Assembly: GCA_003725585.1 (NCBI GenBank)
Contig: RJMB01000016.1
Span: forward strand, 1-64,000
DNA: 64,000 nucleotides
Origin: Halostreptopolyspora alba
GTDB taxonomy: Bacteria > Actinomycetota > Actinomycetes > Streptosporangiales > Streptosporangiaceae
Reading direction: 5' to 3'
Part shown: in pieces, positions 19,000-27,182 of the stretch
How the letters are laid out: the number at the start of each line of letters is the position of its first letter
How positions within the stretch are numbered: the stretch's first letter is position 1
Notes under the pieces: model-generated
What the model was told of the DNA's origin: nothing
The model's input: only the letters and a program-made list of their open reading frames with translations
The model's database searches: none
Translations under genes and position numbers: made by a program

Positions 19000-20181
19000 A
19001 TGTCCCCCACCTCCACGTCTTCCCCGTCGACCACGTCCCCCACGCCGCTGCGCGTGGCCATCGTGACCGAGTCCTTCCTTCCGCAGGTCAACGGAGTCAC
19101 CAACTCGGTGTGCCGGGTCGCCGAGCACCTCGCCGCCCGCGGCCACGAGGCGATGATCCTGGCGCCGGGTCCCGGCCCGTCCTCGTACTCGGGTTTCCCG
19201 GTGGTGCGACTGCCGAGCGTGCCAATCCCGGGATACCGCGACTTCGCGCTCGGGCTGCCCGCCCGGCGGATCGTCACGACCGCGTTGCGGGCGTTCGCGC
19301 CCGACGTGGTGCACCTCGCCTCCCCGGCGCTGCTGGGTCAGACCGCCGTCGACGCGGCGCGCCGCTGGGCGCTGCCCACGGTCGCCGTCTACCAGACCGA
19401 CCTGCCGGGGTTCGCCGGCCGCTACGGTGTCCCGTGCGGCGACGCGCTGTGGCCACTGCTGCGCCGGTTGCACGCCGCTGTGGACCGGACCCTGGTGCCG
19501 TCATCGGCCACTCTTCGGACCCTCGCCGATCACGACGTACCCCGACTGAGCCACTGGCCGCGGGGGGTGGACACCGAACGGTTCCACCCGGGGCACCGCG
19601 ACGAACGGCTGCGCAACACGCTGGCCCCGAACGGTGAGGCCCTCGTCGGGTTCGTGGGCCGGCTCGCCCGCGATAAGCGGGTGGAGCTGCTCGCCCACGT
19701 GACGCGGCTGCGCGGCGTGCGGGTGGTGATCGTGGGTGACGGCCCCGATCGCGGCCGGCTGCGACGCAAGATCCCCGGTGCGCTCTTCCTGGGCCAGCGC
19801 ACCGGCGAGGAGCTGTCCCGGATCTACGCGTCACTGGACGTCCTCGCGCACACCGGCGCCGACGAGACGTTCTGCCAGGCCGTGCAGGAGGCTCTCGCCT
19901 CCGGGGTTCCCGTGGCGGCCCCCGCGGCGGGTGGCCCCTTGGACCTGGTGTCCCCCGAGCACAACGGCCTGTTGTATCACCCCGACTCGGTGCGGGAGCT
20001 GCGGGTGGCGGTCGGCCGGCTGGCCCACAACGCGGCGCTGCGCTCACGCATGGCCTCCGCCGCTCGGGACAGTGTGCGGGGGCGGAGCTGGGAGACGATC
20101 GGTGATCAGCTCATCGGCCACTACCGGTCGGTGGTCGCCCCGAGCGACACGTTGGTGCCCCACCCGCGAACTCGCGCTTGA
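19000..20181 (+). CDS. glycosyltransferase family 4, MgtA-like mannosyltransferase
   Basis: A 393-residue GT-B enzyme. The N-domain opens with RVAIVTESFLPQVNGVTNSV, the GT4 loop for the acceptor. The C-domain has GFVGRLARDKRVELL and VIVGDGPDRGRLR, then the nucleotide-sugar E-x7-E element in ADETFCQAVQEALASGVPV. The pattern resembles the GDP-mannose-dependent alpha-mannosyltransferase MgtA of Mycobacterium/Corynebacterium, which mannosylates a glucuronosyl or phosphatidylinositol lipid. The exact acceptor is inference. The ATG at 19000 has GGGAG 6 bases upstream. It appears monocistronic with a hairpin downstream. Confidence 0.85.
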   Translation: MSPTSTSSPSTTSPTPLRVAIVTESFLPQVNGVTNSVCRVAEHLAARGHEAMILAPGPGPSSYSGFPVVRLPSVPIPGYRDFALGLPARRIVTTALRAFAPDVVHLASPALLGQTAVDAARRWALPTVAVYQTDLPGFAGRYGVPCGDALWPLLRRLHAAVDRTLVPSSATLRTLADHDVPRLSHWPRGVDTERFHPGHRDERLRNTLAPNGEALVGFVGRLARDKRVELLAHVTRLRGVRVVIVGDGPDRGRLRRKIPGALFLGQRTGEELSRIYASLDVLAHTGADETFCQAVQEALASGVPVAAPAAGGPLDLVSPEHNGLLYHPDSVRELRVAVGRLAHNAALRSRMASAARDSVRGRSWETIGDQLIGHYRSVVAPSDTLVPHPRTRA

Positions 20182-20205
20182 CAACCGCTAACGTGGCTCG
20201 CGGTT

Positions 20206-20249
20206 GGAGGGCGGGGCAGGCCCTTCCGCGTAGACCCGGCCCGCCCTCC
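20206..20249 (+). terminator. hairpin after the glycosyltransferase gene
   Basis: GGAGGGCGGG (20206-20215) pairs perfectly with CCCGCCCTCC (20240-20249) across a 24-base loop, 24 bases after the stop. A pyrimidine-rich tract with several T follows. It is a plausible but long-looped terminator. Confidence 0.45.
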
Positions 20250-20391
20250 GCCTCTTCCCGTTCGGTCGAGGTGCCCAAGGCCACGGGACGCCCGCGGCTC
20301 CACGTCGCGCCGGACCGCGGCGTCGCGGTGAGCGGCGCGGGGGTCCGGCGCGGGCGACGGACCGGGCCGTTCCCCGCCCTGGTCGACGTTC

Positions 20392-21690
20392 CTAGTTCAA
20401 CCGGGCCCGCGAGAGCAGGCTCGCCCGCCCGACCCCGGTGGTGATGTCGGTCAGGACCTCGCTGAGACGGTCGAGGTGGGCGCGGATCCACGGCAGGGCG
20501 GTGGGGTCGTCCGCCGCGAGCGCCGCGTAGCGCTGCGCCTCGGTCTCGCCGTAGAGCAGACTGGTCGCGACACGCATCCGGAGCGCCTCCTCGCCCTCAC
20601 CGAACTCCGCGGCCGGCAGGACGCCCATGCCGTACTCCTCCAGCAGCAGGGCGGTGAGTTCCGGACCGGTCGTGACACCGCGGTCGGTGGCCAGCCGGCC
20701 CCGCCAGCTCTCGAAGTCCGGGTACAGGTAGAACGCCGCCTGCGGGGGCACGACCATCGCGCCGGCGGCCACGAACCGGTCGGTCACGGCGCCGGACACG
20801 ATCCCGTGTAGCCGGCGGCTGCGCGCGATGTGGTCGACGAGCTCGGAGGGCTCGTCGAAGGCGTAGGTCGCCGCCTGTTGGATGGGCGCGGCGGGGCTGG
20901 ACCAGATCTCGCTGACCACGCCCAGCAGTGAGTCGCGCAGCTGGTGCCCCACGTCGCTGTCGGGAAGCCGGGCCACGCCGATCCGCCAACCGCCGAGGGC
21001 CAGGCTCTTGCTCAGCCCGGTCGAGACCACGGTGCGCTCGGGCGCGAACTCCGCCGGGCTGGTCAGTGGGGTCGCGGGGTCGTGGACGAGGTCACGGTAG
21101 ATCTCGTCGGAGATGATCACCAGGTCGAGCTCGCGGGCCACCTCTGCCAGCCGGCGCATCGTGCCGGGTGAGGCGACCGTTCCGGTGGGGTTGTCGGGCA
21201 GGGTCACGATCACGCTACGGACGTCGCGCCCCTCGGCGCGGGCCGCGTTGACCGAGGTAGCCAGCAGGTCGGGCTGGGGGACGCCGCCCTGAGCGGGCGC
21301 GGTAGGGATCAGCAACGGCTGGTTCCCGGCCAGTCGAGCCTGTGCCGCGTAGCTCACCCAGCTCGGTGCGGCAACGGCGACGTCGCCACCGATGCTGAGC
21401 AGCAGGCCGTACAGCAGCGGCTTACTGCCCGGCCCCGACACCACCAGGTCGGGGTCGGTCGGTAGGCCGCGCCGCTCCCAGTAGCCCGCTGCCGCCGTGC
21501 GCAGCTCCCGCGTTCCGGCCACGGGCCCGTACTCGTTCCTGTCACCTCCCATCGCCAAGGCATCCCGCATTTCGGGATGAACGGGAAGTCCGGCCTCGCC
21601 GAATCCGAGGGGCAGCACCGGGAGTCCCTGGCGCTCCTTCTCGGCCAACGCTTCGTTGACGGCGAGGGTTGCGGACACGGTGACAGACAT
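20392..21690 (-). CDS. class I/II PLP-dependent aminotransferase
   Basis: A 432-residue fold-type I aminotransferase. It has LPLGFGEAGLPVHPEM near the N-terminus, a GPGSKPLLYGLLL cofactor-phosphate segment, VTLPDNPTGTVASP, IISDEIYRDLVHD and PLP lysine in STGLSKSLALGGWRIGVARLP. It resembles aspartate/aromatic aminotransferases but the amino donor cannot be read from sequence. The C-terminus has an extra ~35-residue helical segment. The ATG at 21690 is the family start. It is divergent from a LysR gene 132 bp away, which is its likely regulator. Confidence 0.87.
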   Translation of the reverse strand: MSVTVSATLAVNEALAEKERQGLPVLPLGFGEAGLPVHPEMRDALAMGGDRNEYGPVAGTRELRTAAAGYWERRGLPTDPDLVVSGPGSKPLLYGLLLSIGGDVAVAAPSWVSYAAQARLAGNQPLLIPTAPAQGGVPQPDLLATSVNAARAEGRDVRSVIVTLPDNPTGTVASPGTMRRLAEVARELDLVIISDEIYRDLVHDPATPLTSPAEFAPERTVVSTGLSKSLALGGWRIGVARLPDSDVGHQLRDSLLGVVSEIWSSPAAPIQQAATYAFDEPSELVDHIARSRRLHGIVSGAVTDRFVAAGAMVVPPQAAFYLYPDFESWRGRLATDRGVTTGPELTALLLEEYGMGVLPAAEFGEGEEALRMRVATSLLYGETEAQRYAALAADDPTALPWIRAHLDRLSEVLTDITTGVGRASLLSRARLN

Positions 21691-21796
21691 GTGGTTCTCA
21701 ACTCCGCATCATCCGGCTCTCGGGCACGCCGGTGGGACTTTGCCGACCGGTTACTTTCAGACTGCCCCCGGCTAGCCATCAGCACAAGCGGTTCCT

Positions 21797-21819
21797 TTCG
21801 ATGCTTAGGATAAGCTGAA
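21797..21819. promoter_or_regulatory. inverted repeat in the aminotransferase/LysR divergent region
   Basis: GCTTA-GGA-TAAGC is a perfect inverted repeat (21803-21815) flanked by TTC and GAA that extend its symmetry. It lies in the only AT-richer part of the 132-bp gap, 3 bases before the LysR start. It fits a LysR-type autoregulatory site or promoter element. No binding data can be read from sequence. Confidence 0.4.
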
Positions 21820-21822
21820 GTT

Positions 21823-22794
21823 ATGCTCGACTTGCTGCGGCTACAGATCCTCAAGGAGTTCAGCGACCAGGGCACGATCGCGGCGACCGCGCAGTCACTG
21901 GGCTACACGCCGTCGGCGATCTCCCAGCAACTGTCCACCCTGGAACGCGAGACGGGCACTCAACTGCTGGACCGCACCGCGCGCAGCGCCGAGCTCACCG
22001 ACTCTGGCCAACTGCTCGCCGAGCACGCCGAGCAGATCCTCGCGATGGTGGAGGCGGCGGAGTCGGTGCTGGCCGCCCAGACCGGGGTGGCCCTCGGCCG
22101 GGTCACGGTCACGGCGTTTCCCACCGCCGCGGTGGCGTTCGCGCACCGGCTGGCGCAGAGCCTGCGGCGACACGAGGGCATGCAGCTGGTGTTGCGCCAG
22201 ACCATGCGAAGCGCCGGCTCACGCCTGGTCGCCACGGGAGAGGTCGACATCGCGCTGGTGGACCAGTGGGCCGGCACCGAGCCCGACAGCAGCGAGGGCA
22301 CGTTGCGCCACATCCACCTGTTACACGACCCCCTGGTACTCGCGGTTCCCCAGGACCACCGCCTGGCCGACCCGAGCCAGCCCGTGGACCTGCGCGAGCT
22401 CCTCGGCGAGTCGTGGATCGCGGCACCCCAGGGCGAGCCCTCCCGGTTCGGAACCGACCGGCTGCTCGCCGAGGTCGGCGGCGCGCCCGCGGCGGCATGG
22501 GAGTTCGAAGGGCTGGGCACCATCCTCAGCCTCGTCGCGCGTGGCATCGGCGTCGCCGCGGTCCCCGCGCTCGCCCTCGCCGGGGGAACCACCGGGATGG
22601 CCTTCCGCCGGCTGCCCCGCGACGCTCCCTCCCGGGACGTCTACGCCGCTGTCCGGGCGACCAGCGTCCAACGTCCAGCGATCAACGTGACCCTGCGCGC
22701 GCTCGAGACCGCGGCCGCCGACGTACGGCGCTCTCTCGGTTCCGCGCTGGACACCACCACGACCGAGTCATCCTCGGACACCGAACTCGACTGA
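21823..22794 (+). CDS. LysR-family transcriptional regulator
   Basis: A 323-residue LTTR. The N-terminal winged helix is clear: LLRLQILKEFSDQGTIAATAQSLGYTPSAISQQLSTLERETGTQLLDR. The linker helix and a type 2 periplasmic-binding-like effector domain follow, with LVPQDHRLAD-like (LAVPQDHRLADPS) and GIGVAAVPALALA blocks. The tail after residue 300 is Thr/Glu/Asp-rich. The ATG at 21823 is preceded by a weak GAAG. It is divergent from the aminotransferase and probably controls it together with itself. The co-inducer is unknown. Confidence 0.9.
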   Translation: MLDLLRLQILKEFSDQGTIAATAQSLGYTPSAISQQLSTLERETGTQLLDRTARSAELTDSGQLLAEHAEQILAMVEAAESVLAAQTGVALGRVTVTAFPTAAVAFAHRLAQSLRRHEGMQLVLRQTMRSAGSRLVATGEVDIALVDQWAGTEPDSSEGTLRHIHLLHDPLVLAVPQDHRLADPSQPVDLRELLGESWIAAPQGEPSRFGTDRLLAEVGGAPAAAWEFEGLGTILSLVARGIGVAAVPALALAGGTTGMAFRRLPRDAPSRDVYAAVRATSVQRPAINVTLRALETAAADVRRSLGSALDTTTTESSSDTELD

Positions 22795-23463
22795 CATCCT
22801 CTCCGGGCGTCCCACGACCTCCGCGCCGCCCGGCCCCGATCCGAGCCGCTGTCGGGCGCTGGTGGAGATCCGGTGGGCGCCCTGTACGGGGCCGGGGCGT
22901 GTCACACCCACCGACAACCACGCGCAGCGGCCCCGCCGAGACCAAGCCGACCAAGCGCCGCTAGCCGGGCCGTACGCTGTCGATGACCCGTTCGCGCTGG
23001 GACTCATCGAGCGTGTCGTCACCGACGCTCAACCGCAACACCGCGAGATCGATGACGTTCTTCTCTTCGATGATCGCGCTGTCCTTCGCGTCGAAGACGT
23101 ATTCTACGTATCCGCGTTCTCCACTGGTGGAGATCCCGGATACGCGGCGCTGGTTACCCGCGTACTCTCCTCGTGTGGGCCACGGGTGTGCCCTACAGAA
23201 GCCCCGGATCCCGATCCCGGTTCCCAGCTCCCGCCGGCCAAGGTCCCGGCCACGGAGCCCGAATGATGCCCCCGGTCAAAGAGCGGTCCCGCAACAGCGT
23301 GGGCTCCCCGAGAGCTCGGTCGGGGCCGTGTCCGCCCGGGCTGTTGGGATAGCGATCGCCCCGGGAAGCTGCCGGCCATCTCTCGACGGTCCGCCGAGTT
23401 CCTGGATCGTCGAACTGGTGCGGGAGTGATGGTGGACTCGGCGGCGTCGCGCTCCTCACGTAC
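22795..23463. other. 669-bp gap with no complete gene; protein-like frame on the minus strand
   Basis: No start-to-stop gene is convincing. On the minus strand a frame ending with TAG at 22961-22963 reads protein-like for about 85 codons back to near 23220, including YVEYVFDAKDSAIIEEKN and DTLDESQRERVIDSV. It has no ATG or GTG start that would give a normal gene. It may be the C-terminal remnant of a decayed gene, perhaps of a DUF5753-type protein by spacing of LxE and S-R-I residues (weak). The base composition is less GC-rich than the neighbours. Confidence 0.4.
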
Positions 23464-23754
23464 CTATCCGCCCGCCAAGCCCTCCATGTACCGGAGCCGG
23501 CGCCGCGTCCGCTCCAGGCGGCGACGCAACCGGCGGGCGATGTGTCGGGCGCGGTCGCGGTCCTCGCGGGCGTGCCACCACCGCGCGTATGCCTCGATGC
23601 GACGCTGGCGCAGCACGCTCAGCTCGGTCTCCAACTGCTCCACGCGTGCCTCGATGTCAGCGTGATCACGTTCGAAGATGGCCATGTCCACCTCGTGGGC
23701 TCCGGCGTCACACTCGGCGCGGCGGAGCTGCGCGGCGATGTCGTCTGCCTGCAC
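23464..23754 (-). CDS. small coiled-coil hypothetical protein
   Basis: A 96-residue, highly charged helical protein. Heptad-like segments (ERDHADIEARVEQLETELSV) are followed by an Arg-rich helix (RARHIARRLRRRLERTRRR) and it ends EGLAGG. Third-position GC is high from about 23754 downstream, supporting coding. The GTG at 23754 is preceded by AGGGG; a GTG at 23820 is the other option but adds a less gene-like stretch. I do not recognise a family. The basic C-terminal half could bind nucleic acid or lipid, but nothing proves it. Confidence 0.5.
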   Translation of the reverse strand: MQADDIAAQLRRAECDAGAHEVDMAIFERDHADIEARVEQLETELSVLRQRRIEAYARWWHAREDRDRARHIARRLRRRLERTRRRLRYMEGLAGG

Positions 23755-24113
23755 CGCCGCGCCGCCCCTACGGCCAACCCCGAAGAACCACACAGTTGGT
23801 CTCTTTCCAGCAGAGGGCACGTATCACTGGGCAACGACGCAAAAAGTGCGGAAAGTGCCACGAACCCGTGGTCCGTGATTTCGGTGTTCTCCGGGTGACA
23901 CAAGGGGCATCTGATGGTCGGCCCGTGGCCGGGGTTCCGTGGCCATCGGTACGGGCCGTGGGTGGTCGCGCCCGTCGCGGACAGCACGGGAGCGCTACTC
24001 CGGCACCGCGAGACCCGCCTCACGGACCAAGGTCCCGGACCGGACGGAGGCCGACGAACACGGCGTCACGAGCATTGGGCACAATAAGGACGCGTTCCCC
24101 GGACAGGGCAGAG
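23755..24113. other. 359-bp gap without a supported gene
   Basis: Divergent interval between the coiled-coil gene and the Lrp regulator. Frames in it have low third-position GC and no ribosome binding sites. An AT-richer stretch with ATAAGG near 24082-24088 may be promoter sequence for the Lrp gene. I see no RNA or repeat. Confidence 0.35.
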
Positions 24114-25037
24114 GTGACGCTCTTGAGCGCGACGGAACTCGACGATACCGACGCGGCGATCGTCCGCGAGCTCCAGGCCGACGGCCGGATTCCCTACGAG
24201 ACCCTGGCCGGGCGAATCGGGCTCTCCCGGGCCGCCGCGCGGTTACGTGTCCAACGGCTCGAGCGGAACCGGGCCATTCGCGTGGTCGGCGTCCTCCACC
24301 CCGCCATACGTGGGATCGGGGTCCTCGCTCAGGTCACGATCGGGGTGGACAGCGCCACCGCCCCCGTTGTCTCCACCGTCGCCGACCTCTCCCCCGTCAC
24401 GACCGTGTGCGTGACGACCGGGCGGCACCCACTGGTCGCCGAGGTGCGCGAGCGCGACCTCGCCACCCTCACGGACACCGTCGACCGGATCCGCGCGGCC
24501 CCGGGAGTCGCCGAGGTCGACACCCGGGTGTACACCCGCGTGGTCAAGGACCCCTACCTCGCCTGCGGGGAACCCCCACGGGTGGACCCCGACACCACCG
24601 ATCTGGAACTGCTGCGGCTGCTGCAGAGCGACGGTCGGATGTCGTTCGCGGCTCTCGCGGGCCACGTGGACCTCTCGCCCGGCGCCGTACGCAGCAGGGT
24701 CATCCGGCTGCTTCGTGGCGACGCGATACGGGTGACCGCCATTGTCAACCCGACCGCGGTGGGGATGACGGGGCACGGCGGCTTCACCGTCCAGGTGGCC
24801 GGCGATCACGACGGCACCGCCGCGGAGATCGCCTCCTGGGACCAGACCCGCTTTCTCACCCGGTGCCTCGGCCGCGACGACCTGACCGGCACCGTGACGG
24901 CCGAGTCCGTCGTGGCCCTGCACCAGGTCTTCGAGCGGCTCCGCGCCCTGCCGGGCGTGCGCGTCACCGACACCTGGATCCATCTCGACCAGGTCAGCCC
25001 GCGCGAGAGCGAGGAGGCGCGCGGGGAGCCCCGCTAG
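24114..25037 (+). CDS. Lrp/AsnC-family regulator with two tandem modules
   Basis: A 307-residue protein built of two Lrp-like halves. Module 1: HTH in LDDTDAAIVRELQADGRIPYETLAGRIGLSRAA, then a ligand-binding-like fold ending with DTRVYTRVVKDPY. Module 2 begins TDLELLRLLQSDGRMSFAALAGHVDLS and ends TDTWIHLDQVSP. Normal Lrp proteins carry one module of about 150 residues, so this is a fused dimer type known in actinobacteria. GTG at 24114 and TTG at 24123 are both possible starts; the latter has GAGG 8 bases upstream. Its target is unknown. The tandem Asn-synthetase-like genes start 125 bp downstream and could be regulated by it. Confidence 0.88.
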   Translation: MTLLSATELDDTDAAIVRELQADGRIPYETLAGRIGLSRAAARLRVQRLERNRAIRVVGVLHPAIRGIGVLAQVTIGVDSATAPVVSTVADLSPVTTVCVTTGRHPLVAEVRERDLATLTDTVDRIRAAPGVAEVDTRVYTRVVKDPYLACGEPPRVDPDTTDLELLRLLQSDGRMSFAALAGHVDLSPGAVRSRVIRLLRGDAIRVTAIVNPTAVGMTGHGGFTVQVAGDHDGTAAEIASWDQTRFLTRCLGRDDLTGTVTAESVVALHQVFERLRALPGVRVTDTWIHLDQVSPRESEEARGEPR

Positions 25038-25161
25038 TCATCCATTCGACCCAACGTGGCCGTGTCAGCTCGACCGAAATCGCTTTCTGTAGTCGAATTT
25101 ATTCATATTGGAATTCCCTCGGAGGAACACGGCTACCCGCCGGCAGGCCGGAGGAGATCGG

Positions 25162-27015
25162 ATGCGCTTCTACCTCGCACTCACCGTCAGCGCCTCCGAG
25201 CGAGGCGCCACAGTCCCCGGCTACGTCATCGAGGCCGCGCGCCAGCTCGCCACCATGGTGCTACCCGTGCCCGCTGCCAGCCTGCGCCACGGGACATGGT
25301 TCTCCCCGGATCGTCATGTCGCCCTGTTGAGCTGGACCAACGAACCCCGCCACGATTGGCTGCCCGACCCGCTGGTGAACGTGACCCTCGACGGGCAGAC
25401 GGGCGTGCTCGGTATCACCGGACACCTCAACGATCCCACCGGCATCGACCGCCTGCGCACCACGTCCGACCTGGGAACGACCCTGGACCACACCGGGGGC
25501 GCGTTCGGGGTGTTCCGCGCGCTTCCGTCCGGGATCGACGCCGTCACCTCCATAACCCGCACCGACCCCGTCTACCACTGCGAGAGCAACGGGCTGCACC
25601 TGGTGTCCAACCGGGCTTCCCTGGGGCACCTCGTGGCCCGCGCCGCTGACGAGGGACCCGATGGCCACCTGCCACCCAGGCCCGCCTACGACATCGCCCC
25701 CATGCAGGCCCTGGTGCGGCACGGGTTCTACCTCACCGACGACACCCCCTTCGAAGGGCTGACCACACTCCCCGAGCTGTCCACCCTGCGCGTGCGCGAC
25801 GGCCGCGCCGTGATCCTGCGGCGCGACCCACCCCAAGCCGCCCCGACCCCGGCACGGCTCTCCCCGCTGCGCTCCCGGCGGATCTCCGAACTGGCCGACA
25901 CGCTGGTCGCTTCGGTCGAGCCGCTGCGCACGCACCCCGACGGTGTCTCGGTGGCGCTGAGCGGCGGACGCGACAGCCGGCTGATCGCCGCCACACTGTA
26001 CGCCGCCGGCATCCCGTTCCGCGCCACCACCACCGGCGTCGACGACCACCCCGACGTCGAGCTGGCCCGCGAGATCTGTTCCCGGTTAGGTGTCGCGGAG
26101 CACCAGGTCAAGGCCCCCGATCACGGCGACTCCGACTCGACCCTCACGGAGCACCTGCTACCGCGCACCCTCCGGCTGGTGCGCATGACCGAAGGCATGA
26201 ACTCCGCCTTCGACAGTGCCATCAGCCCCGAATCCTTCGAACTGACGGCGCGGCTCTCGGGCTCCGGAAGCGAGGTGCTACGCGGCGGTTGGCTGCGGGA
26301 CCAGCCGAAGCTGACCAAGTCCGCGCTGCTCGGACGGCTACGCACGATCACCCAGGCCCAGTCGCCCATGATGACCCACGAGGCCAACGCCGCGGCCCAC
26401 GCGCTGTTCGACGAGTTCAGCGCGGCCTACGCCCACGACCTCGTGCGGGCCCTGGACGAGCTCCACCTGAAGTTCCGCACCGGACGTTGGCTTCCCGGCT
26501 CACGCACCGCCACCCTGTCGGGCTCTCGCGTGCACCACCCGTTCCTGGACCACCGGCTGCAGTGGCAGGCGATGCGCGTCTCGCCCGAGTGGCGGTGGTC
26601 CGAGGAGGTGATGTACCGGCTGATCGAGCGGCTGGCCCCACCGATCGCGCGGATGCCCATCGCCAACCATCCGTGGCGCTTCGACGACCGGCGGGGCCAC
26701 ACCCCGCTACACCGGCGCGCCCGCCGTTCCCGCCCGGTACGGCGCGCCACGTCGGCGGCGGACGCGTTCCACTGGCACCGCCCTCTCGGGCCGAACCACG
26801 TGGCCGCGATGCGCGAGCGGATCCTGGACACCCCCGAGCTGTTCCGGCTGGCCGACCGGCGTGCCACCGAACGGATCCTGGACCAGGCCCCCACCACTCC
26901 CCGAACGAACCAGGTCTGGAGCCTGTACACGATCGCCGTGCTGCTCTCCGACGAGTGGCTGTCGCCGAAGTCACAGACGGTGGACATGGAGCGTGTCCGG
27001 GGCCCCGTCCTCTGA
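25162..27015 (+). CDS. asparagine-synthetase-like protein 1, no glutaminase cysteine
   Basis: A 617-residue protein with a degenerate Ntn-type N-domain (1-225) and an ATP-pyrophosphatase synthetase domain. The PP-loop SGGRDSR is at 267-273, followed by TGVDDHPDVELAREIC and RLSGSGSEVLRGGW. AsnB enzymes need Cys at position 2; here residue 2 is Arg (MRFYLALT), so glutamine hydrolysis is unlikely and the enzyme would use free ammonia or another nucleophile. Related C-less proteins act as beta-lactam synthetases or lasso-peptide cyclases, but no precursor peptide, B protein or transporter is visible. The ATG is 5 bases after GAGGAG. It is followed by a paralogue 167 bp downstream. Confidence 0.85.
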   Translation: MRFYLALTVSASERGATVPGYVIEAARQLATMVLPVPAASLRHGTWFSPDRHVALLSWTNEPRHDWLPDPLVNVTLDGQTGVLGITGHLNDPTGIDRLRTTSDLGTTLDHTGGAFGVFRALPSGIDAVTSITRTDPVYHCESNGLHLVSNRASLGHLVARAADEGPDGHLPPRPAYDIAPMQALVRHGFYLTDDTPFEGLTTLPELSTLRVRDGRAVILRRDPPQAAPTPARLSPLRSRRISELADTLVASVEPLRTHPDGVSVALSGGRDSRLIAATLYAAGIPFRATTTGVDDHPDVELAREICSRLGVAEHQVKAPDHGDSDSTLTEHLLPRTLRLVRMTEGMNSAFDSAISPESFELTARLSGSGSEVLRGGWLRDQPKLTKSALLGRLRTITQAQSPMMTHEANAAAHALFDEFSAAYAHDLVRALDELHLKFRTGRWLPGSRTATLSGSRVHHPFLDHRLQWQAMRVSPEWRWSEEVMYRLIERLAPPIARMPIANHPWRFDDRRGHTPLHRRARRSRPVRRATSAADAFHWHRPLGPNHVAAMRERILDTPELFRLADRRATERILDQAPTTPRTNQVWSLYTIAVLLSDEWLSPKSQTVDMERVRGPVL

Positions 27016-27182
27016 GGCCCGCGGGCGACGAACACACGGCGACCACCACGTGAACCCACGCGCGTCGCCGCTGGTCAAAAGGGATTCTGTGGTTGGCTTG
27101 GCGCATCCGATGGGCCCGTCGCGGGGCCACCGGAGGTCGCAGGCCGGACAACCGAGTACACCGTGGACCCAGGAGAAGTCGG

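Noticed and set aside
25261..26049. Minus-strand frame inside the first Asn-synthetase-like gene
   Set aside because: Antisense shadow of a well-supported gene with no start signals.
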